NCBI RefSeq assembly: GCF_022539665.2 | Contig: NC_081340.1 | Coordinates: 3,534,001 to 3,598,000 of the forward strand | Source: Daphnia carinata | Taxonomy: Eukaryota > Arthropoda > Branchiopoda > Diplostraca > Daphniidae | Direction of reading: 5' to 3' | Length of the DNA stretch: 64,000 nt | In this document: piece after piece, positions 14,701 to 28,627 of the stretch | How positions within the stretch are numbered: position 1 is the stretch's first letter | Layout of the letters: every line of letters starts with the position of its first letter | The notes under the pieces: generated by a model | What the model saw: the letters and a program-made list of their open reading frames with translations, nothing else | Told to the model about the DNA's origin: nothing | The model's database searches: none | Translations under genes and position numbers: made by a program

Positions 14701-17700
14701 CCAGTTTTCATGCCGTCACATCACCAGCTACCGTCTGTGTGTGTGTATCTTGAAAAGAAAGCAACTGTTTTTCTATGCATCATTTGTCACGGAAGGCTCA
14801 GCCTCACTCCATCTCTCCGTTTTCACACACACACATAGACACACACTGTGTGTGTATTCAAGTACGATTCGATTTGCTTCTAATGCCCGCGTTGTTACAA
14901 TGTTTTTCTTTAGCTGATCACTTTTTCTCTTCCATTTGAATACAACGGCTATAGGGACATCCCATTATTTGAATATTATTCATTCTTTCAAAAAAGGGGG
15001 AAAGATTAAATTGATTAGAATTGTTTTGTGCGCAATTGACAACGTTTGGTCGGTGAGGTTTTTAGAGCGTTCCAGATGAGCAGATTATTGTCTTTGATGT
15101 GACGCTGAATGTTGTCCCGTCACATCTACATGCGAAGAAGCAAAAATGTCATACGGGTGACAAAACCCTAAAGGAGAGGGGTAGGGATAAAATAATAAAA
15201 GGGAAGGGGGAAACGATAGATGCGCATTGACGTCTTTATCAGAGGGAGATGGAAGACAAATGAACGGAAAAGGAAACGGGATCAAAGATGGCGCATTTGC
15301 TGCTCTTCTCTACGGTATGGACATGGGATATTTTTTTTTTTTTTATTAATCTGTTGCCATCACGAAAGGAGGTACAAAAATGAGCGCTTGCATTCATTTG
15401 ATGTGCGACTTTTGTTTTGTTCGTTTCCTTCGCGGACTCTCTCGAACGAGATGATGCGCTCTATAACAGCCAGCGTTCGGAGCTGATGGTTATAACGTTT
15501 CATAATGGCGTGAGGGGCATTGAGAGCCGAGAGTGTTGCACCAACTCTTTTTAAGTATCGACGCTTAATGGTAGGAAAACGAAGGGAGGGAAAAGGTTGT
15601 TACGATATTATACACACACACACACGTTATAAAGTGGGCAACTCCCTCCCGCAAATGTTTCAAATGTACGGCCCGATTAGATGATGCCTTTTTGGCTTTA
15701 GATTTCCGACCCCTCTATATGTACGCATTTTATAGTTGATACATACACTCGTGCAAGTAGACTATCTAGACCCTTTTTTGGGAGCAACCAGAAGATATTA
15801 AGTACCTATGGGGCCCCCGTTTTCATTGTTGACGCGCTCCACTTGCCAAAGCTCAATCCAACAAAAATGGTGGATAAAAATTCCCTTTTGATTTTTAGTG
15901 AGGGCCGACTTTTTACGGCGTGACACCCTCGTCAGAGAGATTGACGTTGTCGATTTAGGTCCGATTTTTGTGTCCATAACGACGCTACCCTAAACAAGAG
16001 AGAGAAAGACACTCTCATCATTGCACCGATCAGGATCGTTGGGTAATGCAATCACCAAACGGAGAGAGAGCGGTGGGTCATTTAAAACAAAAAAAGAAAA
16101 AAGGGACGATGCTCCCGATCCCGTAAATGGGCCCGTATATATTAGATGGCGACGCCATGTATAATCACCATCAGAGCGGAGCTAATTGGCCTTCGGGTCA
16201 ACTTTGTTTGGTTTTCTTTATAACTGCCCCTTTTTATTATTTTTTTTTTTCATTTCGAAAATCGTCTAAAGAAAAGCACAAAAAAAAGGCCGACTTTGCT
16301 TTTCACGGAGATTCGGGAATGATTTCTACCGCCTTGTTAATACTTTGTCTGCCTTCCGTACGAGCTATGGATATAACATTATATTATTACACAATCCCCC
16401 CCTTTTTCTCCCCCCCCCCCTCTGTATCTCTCTCCCATTTTTGGAACAAACACAATACTAAGCATCGGCCATTAAGCTCATCACCATTACTGCCGATCAC
16501 TGCGACCATTTCGGTCGTTTTTCTCTTTCTTTTTCTCTTTCCTTTTTGGTCAAATCTGGCGCGATGGGGCCAGACGCGCGTCCAGCCGCCTTAGAGGTCT
16601 CTCCTATATATTACACGCAGACTGTAATTACGTAAGGGTAGCGTCCTCCTTTGGAGCCCCTCCTACAGCGCGAAAAGAACAGTGCATACTACAAAGTGTT
16701 GTGAGATTTATTAGAATCGAGCAGAGCCAATATATGTTGTGTAGCTTATAGGAGAAATGCGCATCACAAGGTGGACATTATTAAACACACGGTGCACACG
16801 ATGTACAATGGTATACAAACCTGGAAAAAAAAAAACATAACCATCATCACCCCCCTCTTCCGAGTTCTCGAAGAAGAACAAACCCCGACATTTAAGAAAT
16901 TGCTGTATAAGCAACTACTCATTTCTCAATGTCAGTTTGTCTTTTTTTTCTCTCTTTCTTTCTTTACTTTGTTTATTACATTGGTTGTAACGTCTTGCGT
17001 ACTCTACATTTAAGAGGAGATCTATTCAACCACCTCTTTCATCTTTTCACCTTGTCGTGTTGTTAAGTTTTCTTATTTTCGTTCGTACCTTTGCGTCTTG
17101 TGGTTGGAAGTAAGAAATAGCGCTTCTGATTTGAATACGAACTTTTGTACCATCTTCCATCTCTGCCACAGGCCTAAAAATGAAGTTTGTGTAAATCGAA
17201 TAACCCCGAAAAAAGAAATGCGCAAAATCAACGGGAATATTCAAGTTTTAAATCCGTGTCGGACGTAACAGCTGTTCTTTAAAGCCCCCAAAAATCGAAG
17301 ACTAGAAAAGTATAATTCAATAGCTTCTATATATACTACTAATATAGTAGCGCGACTGCACGCGGATTACAAACCGGACTTTCTTGTGCCATTTGTTATC
17401 AAATAACGAAGCGAAAAAGAAGGAGATGTCACAGACCTACCCAGGTGATCGATGGCCAACTCAGACACACTCACTTTCGTTTCACACAACAAGTCCGTGC
17501 AACCCGATGTGAAATAACAAATGCCGACACATTTTTTTTTAGAGAAATCAATTCTATTTATTTTTCTTCTAAAGGGCAAAGAGAGAAAGAAAAAAAAAAC
17601 ACACATGACGAATCATTGCAGTGCTGCGTATCACTTTGACTTATAAAAACATTTTTTATTTTGGCCGGCGTGTAGCCGCTGTGCTATTGATTCAAGCTGT

Positions 17701-17827
17701 TGAATGATTTGAATAGACACACCAAAGAAACTATCTGGCTCTCTTTTATGTCTTCCCCTCTTTTTTTCCCTGTTACAAGGGCTACCGAAGCTCCGGTTGA
17801 CAGGCTCCAATTAATCTCCTCCTCGTT

Positions 17828-17892
17828 TTGTATATATATATATACATATATATACATACATGCGTTTATAATATAAACGTATATATATATCT
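17828..17892. repeat. TA/CATA-rich simple repeat
   Basis: Imperfect TA and ACATA repeats with a central GTTTATAATATAAAC inverted segment; low complexity. Confidence 0.7.
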
Positions 17893-18073
17893 GCGACTTG
17901 CTTGATTGTTGCCGGCCTGTGGCAATCTATCCATCTTGTTATACACCGACTTTTTTTGTGTTTGTTGTTGGGAGAAGAAAAAAAAAGCGAATGAGTGAAC
18001 GGCGTTTTTTTTCCATCGTCCAATGTTGTCTGTCCTGCTGCCTGACTGAGCTGCTTGAGGCTCTCAATCTTTG

Positions 18074-18091
18074 TGTGTGTGTGTGTGTGTT
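18074..18091 (+). repeat. (GT)n microsatellite
   Basis: Uninterrupted GT dinucleotides. Confidence 0.8.
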
Positions 18092-18279
18092 ACAGCTTAA
18101 GCTATATAGCGATTTTTTGAAAAGAACCGCTCCCCCCAGATATGAATGGCAGCACATTAGATCATGACAGGTCATCGTTGAGTTGGGTTTCCGGTTACGG
18201 ACGATTAAATATCCAGCAATACAAGCTGGAGAAAAGAAAGTAGAGGGGAAGATCGGGGCGGAGGCAAAATCTTTATAAG

Positions 18280-18286
<7 letters not shown>

Positions 18287-18315
<29 letters not shown>
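18287..18315 (+). repeat. (AG)n microsatellite
   Basis: About fourteen AG dinucleotides after a poly-A run. Polypurine tracts of this kind act as GAGA-factor sites in insects; no such role can be shown here. Confidence 0.85.
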
Positions 18316-18318
<3 letters not shown>

Positions 18319-20164
18319 GCAGAGGGAGACTCGCCTTTTTGATTGATCCGTACTATGTGTAACCGCAGTTGAAAAAAAAGAAGGATATAGTTATAGGAGG
18401 TTGTTCTATACAAAGACTTTGTGTTGAGAAAATCAAGACATTGTGTACGACCTTATCAAGTGTGTTTTCCGGCTATAAATCGCATACACCAGCCAAAAGC
18501 AAGTAGCGCACACCGTGTCTGTAAATAATGTCTGTATCAAACTGGCTATGCCACACATTGCTTGATCACGCTCTGTTTCAATGATGGGGCGGTTAGATGT
18601 GTACGTAGCACTGTTTTTATGAATAACAGAAGCTGCATACACCGGCAGAAATGTCACACGCAGACGGATGGAGGACTTGTGATTTATAGACATAAAAAAA
18701 AAACGAGACGCGGCAGAAGTTGGCTTATATGATATGCAATATCAAAATGCGTATACACACATCACATCTGCAAAAAAAGTTAATAGCCGATGTAAAATTG
18801 TATACGGGAGCTGCCCTTTTTTCTTCTTCTCCTCGTTTTGTTGTGTGTCGGATACAAGAGGAACGTATAGAAAGAAAAGAGTCGAGGTTTGTTTTTTAAT
18901 GGAGTATTGATGCCCAGATGCAGTTAAGAAGCGCGACAGGTTTACGAGGCGCCCGCCCGACGATTTACGACCTACTTAACGGAGAAACTTGCTCACACTC
19001 CCCCACCACCGCCCGTCCGAAACAACCAACACTGTATATACAACTACTGCTGCTACCATACTATAGACCGCTAGAATAAACCAACCCATTATGTGATGGC
19101 TAAAAACAGGCAACAGCAGCAGCTACTTCTTTTGTCTATTTTTTTTTTGTGTGTGTGTGTTGTGTTTTGTTATGGCGACCCAACTCGTATATATTTTTTC
19201 ACGTCTCGGGCTGCCGTTTTTCTTTCCATTTACACAAGTCGCTGTATAGAACCTGCCGCTTTTTTCTTTTCTTTTTCGGTAAGCCTACAATAAAAATCCG
19301 ATCTTGCCCGCCTCCTTTTTTTTTCAAACTGATTAGCATTTCAAATATCAAACTCCTTCTACGCTTCCTTGCCTGTATATGTATATAGGCTTATAGGTTT
19401 TACAACTTTCGGTCATCATTTCGATACCTGACTTACGTAGATAGGCTCCTAAAGGAAAAAAAAAACACGGGGAAAAAATAATCTTGACTTAATTGTGTTC
19501 CTACCCTTTGTGGTTTTCAGGGTAGAAAAAGTAATGTCACTGGCTTTTTATATGTGAAGATAGTGAAGGACCCGCGCGCGTCAGACTTTCCGATATCAGT
19601 TGGGGAAAAAACAACGAAAGAGTTAAAAGAAAACAAATCTTTATCTTCGTTTCTTAGTTTATATATATATACAACGAACAGGAGGTGTTTAAATTATTAT
19701 TACTTTCTGAGGTTTTCTGGTCCCCACAGCAACGGTCACTTTGTTACAACAGGCCGTTAAAAAAGAAGTAGAAACAAGAAAAAATGACAGCCACTGTTCA
19801 AGTTCTGGAATGAGGGTCGAAGCTTTTCTTTGAACGGTTTTCGTATAGGGGTGGTATATATACACTTGGCTTGTATATACATTATGACGGGCATTTTCAA
19901 CTGGTCTAGCAACTCTTGTGCCGTTCGCGGTCACGCGTTAACTGCCAGTGCGGGTGCGTAAACTTCTTTCGATCGAGATTTGTTATTCACGGCCTGTTGC
20001 ACATTTTTTTTAAACGCCCGTGCATCTTATGGCGTGTATCCATGTACAGAAGAAAAGACGGAAAACTGCTTTTGTAGTCGTAAACATAATATATTTTGTT
20101 TTTTACTTTTACAAAAACAAAAAGAAAGTGAAGGTAGACTGATAATGATTTACCGAGATTGATT

Positions 20165-20781
20165 ATAATTTGCCATAGTTAAGGTAATTTAAAGAAAATA
20201 ATTGAAAGCAAACGCGCTTTCAATCGGAAATTTGTGCTACATCGCGCTAGCGCTGTAGCGTACTGGCGCGCTAACATCGTGTTAAATATTCAATGTATTT
20301 CGAAAACGATTAACTTAATGAAACAAATAGCATTTCTCCCGGAATCAGCATTTATGTTTGAGTATATGCTGTGATATTCAACCAATTCCGATGAGTGTCA
20401 GGTTTTGCAGAAAGAATTTTTAAGCCCGACTAAATGCCCGACATTTCTTATTTTTTTTATATTTTACGTTTAACTAAAAAACCATGAGACCAAGTGAAAA
20501 AGAAATTGGATTTCCGTGATAAGCATTCAATTCTGAATCTAAATCATGTATTTTAAGCGAAATTTAAAATTTAGCCAAAAATGAAAAAGTGAGAAGGCTA
20601 TAGCCTTCCTACTTTTGTCAAAATCGGCCAAAAACGACATTTCTTGGAATTAAATGAAACTCACACAGTATAATGAACATTGAACGCTGATTTCAGTTCA
20701 GCTATTAGTTTTCTCATTAAACGAACCGTTTAAAAAGTACACCGAATATTTGTGCTGCATCGAGCTAGCGCTCCAAAACAG
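20165..20781 (+). repeat. Satellite punctuating segment, copy 1 (left end of array)
   Basis: About 617 bp. It contains a hairpin with ATTGAAAG/CTTTCAAT arms near 20,200; a hairpin at 20,236-20,259 with GCTACA/TGTAGC arms around GCGCTAGCGC; the perfect palindrome GAAGGCTATAGCCTTC at 20,593-20,608; and near its end a second TTTGTGCT-CATCG-GCTAGCGC motif in direct orientation. It also carries a small ACTAAATGCCCG insertion absent from the other copies. Confidence 0.9.
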
Positions 20782-22666
20782 TTGAATAGTGCGATGATTT
20801 GAATAACTAAAAAACTATGTAATTTAGATTAAAATAAAGATTATTTTCTTCATCCTTAATCAATTTTGAACTTAATTCATGCATAATTTGCCATAGTTAA
20901 GATAATTTAAAGAAGATAATTGTAATGAAACACGCTTTTCTCTAACGCCAATCTACTTTAACTTGAATAACTCAAAAACTATGTAACCTAGATTTGAAAA
21001 AAAGATTGTTTTCTTCATCCTTGATTGACTTCAAACCTAATTGATGCATAATTTGACATAGTTAAGTTGATTTAAGGAAGTTAATTGAAATCAAACGCGT
21101 TTTTCTTTGAAGCAAATGTACTTTAACTTGAATAACTCGAAAACTATGTTATTTATATTAAAATAAATGTTATTGTCTTCATCCTTAATGAATTTCGAAC
21201 ATAATTCATGTATAATTTGCCATAGTTAACTTAATTTAAAGAAGTTAATTGAAATCAAACACTTTTTTCTTTAAAGAAAATCTACTTTAACTTGAATAAC
21301 TCAAAAACTATGTAATTTATATTTAAATAAATGTTATTATCTTCATCCTTAATGAATTTTGAACATAATTCATGTATAATTTGCCATAGTTAAGTTAATT
21401 TAAAGAAGTTAATTGAAATCAAACGCCCTTTTCTTTAAAGCAAATGTACTTTAACTCGAATAACTCGAAAACTATGTAATTTATATTTAAATAAATGTTA
21501 TTGTCTTCATCCTTAATGAATTTCGAACATAATTCATGTATAATTTGCCATAGTTAAGTTAATTTAAAGAAGTTAATTGAAATCAAACTCGCATTTCTTT
21601 AAAGCAAATGTACTTTAACTTGAATAACTCAAAAACTATATAATTTAAATTAAAATAAATGTTATTTTCTTCATCCCTAAACATAATTCATGCATAATTT
21701 GCCATAGTTAAGTTAATTTAATGAAGCTAATTGAAATCAAACACGGTTTTCTTTAAAGAATATCTTTTTTAACTTGAATAACTCAAAAACTATGTAATTT
21801 AGATTTAAATAAATGTTATTTTCTTAATCCCTAATAAGTTTGAACATAATTCATGCATAATTTGCTTCAGTTAAGTTAATTTAAAGAAGTTAATTGAAAT
21901 CAAACGCGCTTTTCTTTAAAGCAAATGTACTTTAACTTGAATAACTCAAAAACTATATAATTTAAATTAAAATAAATGTTATTTTCTTCATCCCTAAACA
22001 TAATTCATGCATAATTTGCCATAGTTAAGTTAATTTGAAGAAGTTAATTGAAATCAAACACTTTTTTCTTTAAAGAAAATTTATTTTAACTTGAATAACT
22101 CAAAAACTATGTAATTTAGATTTAAATAAATGTTATTTTCTTAATCCCTAACTAAGTTTGAACATAATTCATGCATAATTTGCTTCAGTTAAGTTAATTT
22201 AAAGAAGTTAATTGAAATCAAACGCGCTTTTCTTTAAAGAAAATCTACTTTAACTTGAATAACTTAAAAACTAGGTAATTTAGATTTAAATAAATGATAT
22301 TTTCTTCATCCTTAATTCATTTCGAACATAGTTCATGTATAATTTGCCATAGTTAAGTTAATTTAAAGAAGTTGATTGAAATCAAACACTATTTTCTTTA
22401 AAGAAAATCTATTTTAACTTGAATAACTTAAAAACTGTGTAATTTAGATTAAAATAAATATTATTTTCTTCATCGGTAAATAATTTCGAACATAATTCAT
22501 TCGTAATTTGCCATAGTTAAGTTAATTTAATGAAGCTAATTGAAATCAAACGCGCTTTTCTTTAAAGCAAATGTACTTTAACATGAATAACTCAAAAACT
22601 ATGTAATTTAGATTAAAATAAATGTTTTTTTCTTTATCCTTAATTGATCTCGAACATAATTCATGC

Positions 22667-23282
22667 ATAATTTGCCATAGTTAAGGTAATTTAAAGAAAA
22701 TAATTGAAAGCAAACGCGCTTTCAATCGGAAATTTGTGCTACATCGCGCTAGCGCTGTAGCGTACTGGCGCGCTAACATCGTGTTAAATATTCAATGTAT
22801 TTCGAAAACGATTAACTTAATGAAACAAATAGCATTTCTCCCGGAATCAGCATTTATGTTTGAGTATATGCTGTGATATTCAACCAATTCCGATGAGTGT
22901 CAGGTTTTGCAGAAAGAATTTTTAAGCCCGACAAATTTCTTATTTTTTTTATTTTTTTTATATTTTACGTTTAACTAAAAAACCATGAGACCAATTGAAA
23001 AATAAATTGGATTTCCGTGATAAGCATTCAATTCTGAATCTAAATCATGTATTTTAAGCGAAATTTAAAATTTAGCCAAAAATGAAAAAGTGAGAAGGCT
23101 ATAGCCTTCCTACTTTTGTCAAAATCGGCCAAAAACGACATTTCTTGGAATTAAATGAAACTCACACAGTATAATGAACATTGAACGCTGATTTCAGTTC
23201 AGCTATTAGTTTTCTCATTAAACGAACCGTTTAAAAAGTACACCGAATATTTGTGCTGCATCGAGCTAGCGCTCCAAAACAG
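22667..23282 (+). repeat. Satellite punctuating segment, copy 2
   Basis: Nearly base-for-base identical to copy 1. It differs in T-run length near 22,930-22,970 and a few substitutions. The 16-bp palindrome is at 23,094-23,109. It is followed in the same register by the same leading monomer variants as copy 1. Confidence 0.9.
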
Positions 23283-25996
23283 TTGAATAGTGCGATGATT
23301 TGAATAACTAAAAAACTATGTAATTTAGATTAAAATAAAGATTATTTTCTTCATCCTTAATCAATTTTGAACTTAATTCATGCATAATTTGCCATAGTTA
23401 AGATAATTTAAAGAAGATAATTGTAATGAAACACGCTTTTCTCTAACGCCAATCTACTTTAACTTGAATAACTCAAAAACTATGTAACCTAGATTTGAAA
23501 AAAGATTGTTTTCTTCATCCTTGATTGACTTCAAACCTAATTGATGCATAATTTGACATAGTTAAGTTGATTTAAGGAAGTTAATTGAAATCAAACGCGT
23601 TTTTCTTTGAAGCAAATGTACTTTAACTTGAATAACTCGAAAACTATGTAATTTATATTAAAATAAATGTTATTGTCTTCATCCTTAATGAATTTCGAAC
23701 ATAATTCATGTATAATTTGCCATAGTTAAGTTAATTTAAAGAAGTTAATTGAAATCAAACGCGCTTTTCTTTAAAGCAAATGTACTTTAACTTGAATAAC
23801 TCAAAAGCTATGTAATTTATATTAAAATAAATGTTATTGTCTTCATCCTTAATGAATTTCGAACATAATTCATGTATAATTTGCCATAGTTAAGTTAATT
23901 TAAAGAAGTTAATTGAAATCAAACGCGCTTTTCTTTAAAGCAAATGTACTTTAACTCGAATAACTCGAAAACTATGTAATTTATATTTAAATAAATGTTA
24001 TTGTCTTCATCCTTAATGAATTTCGAACATAATTCATGTATAATTTGCCATAGTTAAGTTAATTTTAAAAAGTTAATTGAAATCAAACTCGCTTTTCTTT
24101 AAAGCAAATGTACTTTAACTTGAATAACTCAAAAACTATGTAATTTAGATTTAAATAAATGATATTTTCTTCATCCTTAAGAAATTTAGAACATAATTCA
24201 TGCATAATTTGCCATAGTTAAGTTAATTTAAAGAAGTTAATTGAAATCAAACGCGTTTTTCTTTAAAGAAAATTTATTTTAACTTGAATAACTTAAAAAC
24301 TGTGTAATTGAGATTAAAATAAATGTTATTTTCTTAATCCCTAATTAAGTTTGAACATAATTCATGCATAATTTGCTTCAGTTAAGTTAATTTAATGAAG
24401 TTAATTGAAATCAAACACTTTTTTCTTTAAAGGAAATCTACTTTAACTTCAATAACTCAAAAACTATGTAATTTAGATTAAAATAAAGATTATTTTCTTC
24501 ATCGTTAATCAATTTCGAACCTAATTCATGCATAATTTGCTATAGTTAAGATAATTTAAAGAAGATAATTGTAATGATACACGCTTTTCTCTAACGCCAA
24601 TCTACTTTAACTTGCATAACTCAAAAACTATGTAACCTAGATTTGAAAAAAGGTTGTTTTCTTCATCCTTGATTGATTTCAAACATAATTCATGCATAAT
24701 TTGCCATAGTTAAGTTAATTCAAAGAAGTTAATTGAAATCAAACGTGCTTTTCTTTAAAGAAAATCTACTTTAACTTGAATAACTTAAAAACTATGTAAT
24801 TTATATTGAAATAAATGATATTTTCTTCATCCTTAATTCATTACGAACTTAATTCGTGCATAATTTGCCATAGTTAACTTAATTTAAAGAAGTTAATTGA
24901 AATCAAACACTTTTTTCTTTAAAGAAAATCTACTTTAATTTGAATAACTCAAAAATTATGTAATTTAGATTAAAATAAATGATATTTTCTTCATCCTTAA
25001 TGAATTTAGTACATAACTCATGCATAATTTGCCATAGTTAAGTTAATTTAAAGAATTTAATTGAAATCAAACACTTTTTTCTTTAAAGAAAATTTATTTT
25101 AACTTGAATAACTGAAAAACTATGTAATTTAGATTTTTTAAAATGTTTTTTTCGTAATCCCTAATTAAGTTTGAACATAATTCATGCGTAATTTGCTATA
25201 GTTAAGTTAATTTAATGAACTTAATTGAAATCAAACGCGCTTTTCTTTAAAGCAAATGTACTTTAACTTGAATAACTCAAAAACTATATAATTTAAATTA
25301 AAATAAATGTTATTTTCTTCATCCCTAAACATAATTCATGCATAATTTGCCATAGTTAAGTTAATTTGAAGAAGTTAATTGAAATCAAACACTTTTTTCT
25401 TTAAAGAAAATTTATTTTAACTTGAATAACTCAAAAACTATGTAATTTAGATTTAAATAAATGTTATTTTCTTAATCCCTAACTAAGTTTGAACATAATT
25501 CATGCATAATTTGCTTAGTTAAGTTAATTTAAAGAAGTTAATTGAAATCAAACGCGCTTTTCTTTAAAGAAAATCTACTTTAACTTGAATAACTTAAAAA
25601 CTAGGTAATTTAGATTTAAATAAATGATATTTTCTTTATCCTTAATTCATTTCGAACATAGTTCATGCATAGTTTGCCATAATTAAGTTAATTTAAAGAA
25701 GTTGATTGAAATCAAACACTATTTTCTTTAAAGAAAATCTATTTTAACTTGAATAACTTAAAAACTGTGTAATTTAGATTAAAATAAATGTTATTTTCTT
25801 CATCGGTAAATAATTTCGAACATAATTCATGCATAATTTGCCATAGTTAAGTTAATTTAAAGAAGTTAATTGAAATCAAACGCGTTTTTCTTTAAAGAAA
25901 ATTTATTTTAACTTGAATAACTCAAAAAGTATGTAATTTAGATTAAAATAAATGTTTTTTTCTTTATCCTTAATTGATCTCGAACATAATTCATGC

Positions 25997-26602
25997 ATAA
26001 TTTGCCATAGTTAAGGTAATTTAAAGAAAATAATTGAAAGCAAACGCGCTTTCAATCGGAAATTTGTGCTACATCGCGCTAGCGCTGTAGCGTACTGGCG
26101 CGCTAACATCGTGTTAAATATTCAATGTATTTCGAAAACGATTAACTTAATGAAACAAATAGCATTTCTCCCGGAATCAGCATTTATGTTTGAGTATATG
26201 CTGTGATATTCAACCAATTCCGATGAGTGTCAGGTTTTGCAGAAAGAATTTTTAAGCCCGACATTTCTTATTTTTTTTTATATTTTACGTTTAACTAAAA
26301 AACCATGAGACCAATTGAAAAATAAATTGGATTTCCGTGATAAGCATTCAATTCTGAATCTAAATCATGTATTTTAAGCGAAATTTAAAATTTAGCCAAA
26401 AATGAAAAAGTGAGAAGGCTATAGCCTTCCTACTTTTGTCAAAATCGGCCAAAAACGACATTTCTTGGAATTAAATGAAACTCACACAGTATAATGAACA
26501 TTGAACGCTGATTTCAGTTCAGCTATTAGTTTTCTCATTAAACGAACCGTTTAAAAAGTACACCGAATATTTGTGCTGCATCGAGCTAGCGCTCCAAAAC
26601 AG
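25997..26602 (+). repeat. Satellite punctuating segment, copy 3
   Basis: About 606 bp with the 16-bp palindrome at 26,414-26,429. A small change just after it turns the usual AATAACTAAAAAACTATG into a duplicated AATAACTGAATAAC. Confidence 0.9.
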
Positions 26603-28018
26603 TTGAATAGTGCGATGATTTGAATAACTGAATAACAACTATGTAATTTAGATTAAAATAAAGATTATTTTCTTCATCCTTAATCAATTTTGAACTTAAT
26701 TCATGCATAATTTGCCATAGTTAAGATAATTTAAAGAAGATAATTGTAATGAAACACGCTTTTCTCTAACGCCAATCTACTTTAACTTGAATAACTCAAA
26801 AACTATGTAACCTAGATTTGAAAAAAAGATTGTTTTCTTCATCCTTGATTGACTTCAAACCTAATTGATGCATAATTTGACATAGTTAAGTTGATTTAAG
26901 GAAGTTAATTGAAATCAAACGCGTTTTTCTTTGAAGCAAATGTACTTTAACTTGAATAACTCGAAAACTATGTAATTTATATTAAAATAAATGTTATTGT
27001 CTTCTTCCTTAATGAATTTCGAACATAATTCATGTATAATTTGCCATAGTTAAGTTAATTTAAAGAAGTTAATTGAAATCAAACGCGCTTTTCTTTAAAG
27101 CAAATGTACTTTAACTTGAATAACTCAAAAGCTATGTGTAATTTATATTAAAATAAATGTTATTGTCTTCATCCTTAATGAATTTCGAACATAATTCATG
27201 TATAATTTGCCATAGTTAAGTTAATTTAAAGAAGTTAATTGAAATCAAACGCGCTTTTCTTTAAAGCAAATGTACTTTAACTCGAATAACTCGAAAACTA
27301 TGTAATTTATATTTAAATAAATGTTATTGTCTTCATCCTTAATGAATTTCGAACATAATTCATGTATAATTTGCCATAGTTAAGTTAATTTTAAAAAGTT
27401 AATTGAAATCAAACTCGCTTTTCTTTAAAGCAAATTTTTAACTTGAATAACTCAAAAACTATGTAATTTAGATTTAAATAAATGTTTTTCTTCATCCTTT
27501 TTAGAACATAATTCAATCCCTATAGTTAAGCATAATTAGTTAAGTTAATTTAAAGAAGTTAATTGAAATCAAACGCGCTTTTCTTTAAAGAAAATCTACT
27601 TTAACTTGAATAACTTAAAAACTAGGTAATTTAGATTTAAATAAATGATATTTTCTTCATCCTTAATTCATTTCGAACATAGTTCATGTATAATTTGCCA
27701 TAGTTAAGTTAATTTAAAGAAGTTGATTGAAATCAAACACTATTTTCTTTAAAGAAAATCTATTTTAACTTGAATAACTTAAAAACTGTGTAATTTAGAT
27801 TAAAATAAATATTATTTTCTTCATCGGTAAATAATTTCGAACATAATTCATTCATAATTTGCCATAGTTAAGATAAATTTAAAGAAGCTAATTGAAATCA
27901 AACGCGCTTTTCTTTAAAGCAAATGTACTTTAACTTGAATAACTCAAAAACTATGTAATTTAGATTAAAATAAATGTTTTTTTCTTTATCCTTAATTGAT
28001 CTCGAACATAATTCATGC

Positions 28019-28627
28019 ATAATTTGCCATAGTTAAGGTAATTTAAAGAAAATAATTGAAAGCAAACGCGCTTTCAATCGGAAATTTGTGCTACATCGTG
28101 CTAGCGCTGTAGCGTACTGGCGCGCTAACATCGTGTTAAATATTCAATGTATTTCGAAAACGATTAACTTAATGAAACAAATAGCATTTCTCCCGGAATC
28201 AGCATTTATGTTTGAGTATATGCTGTGATATTCAACCAATTCCGATGAGTGTCAGGTTTTGCAGAAAGAATTTTTAAGCCCGACATTTCTTATTTTTTTT
28301 TTTTATATTTTACGTTTAACTAAAAAACCATGAGACCAATTGAAAAATAAATTGGATTTCCGTGATAAGCATTCAATTCTGAATCTAAATCATGTATTTT
28401 AAGCGAAATTTAAAATTTAGCCAAAAATGAAAAAGTGAGAAGGCTATAGCCTTCCTACTTTTGTCAAAATCGGCCAAAAACGACATTTCTTGGAATTAAA
28501 TGAAACTCACACAGTATAATGAACATTGAACGCTGATTTCAGTTCAGCTATTAGTTTTCTCATTAAACGAACCGTTTAAAAAGTACACCGAATATTTGTG
28601 CTGCATCGAGCTAGCGCTCCAAAACAG
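28019..28627 (+). repeat. Satellite punctuating segment, copy 4
   Basis: About 609 bp with the palindrome at 28,439-28,454. The first hairpin core carries one change, CATCGTGCTAGCGC instead of CATCGCGCTAGCGC. Confidence 0.9.

Larger units (their letters stand above)
1..20160. other. 20-kb non-coding, homopolymer-rich region
   Basis: No stretch here convinced me as coding. The open frames present (up to 176 codons) are dominated by Phe, Lys, Ser and Leu read out of poly-T and poly-A tracts; they lack recognisable domains and do not chain through splice sites. The sequence is full of A/T runs of 8-15, TA, CA, GT, CT and AG dinucleotide repeats and two long G runs. It could be a giant intron, a cis-regulatory domain or a long UTR/lncRNA locus. 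Small exons or miRNA hairpins may have been missed because only hand reading was possible. Confidence 0.6.

Noticed and set aside
16127-16594. 155-codon open frame on the plus strand
   Set aside because: Low-complexity Phe/Pro/Ser; crosses C and T homopolymers and has no domain.
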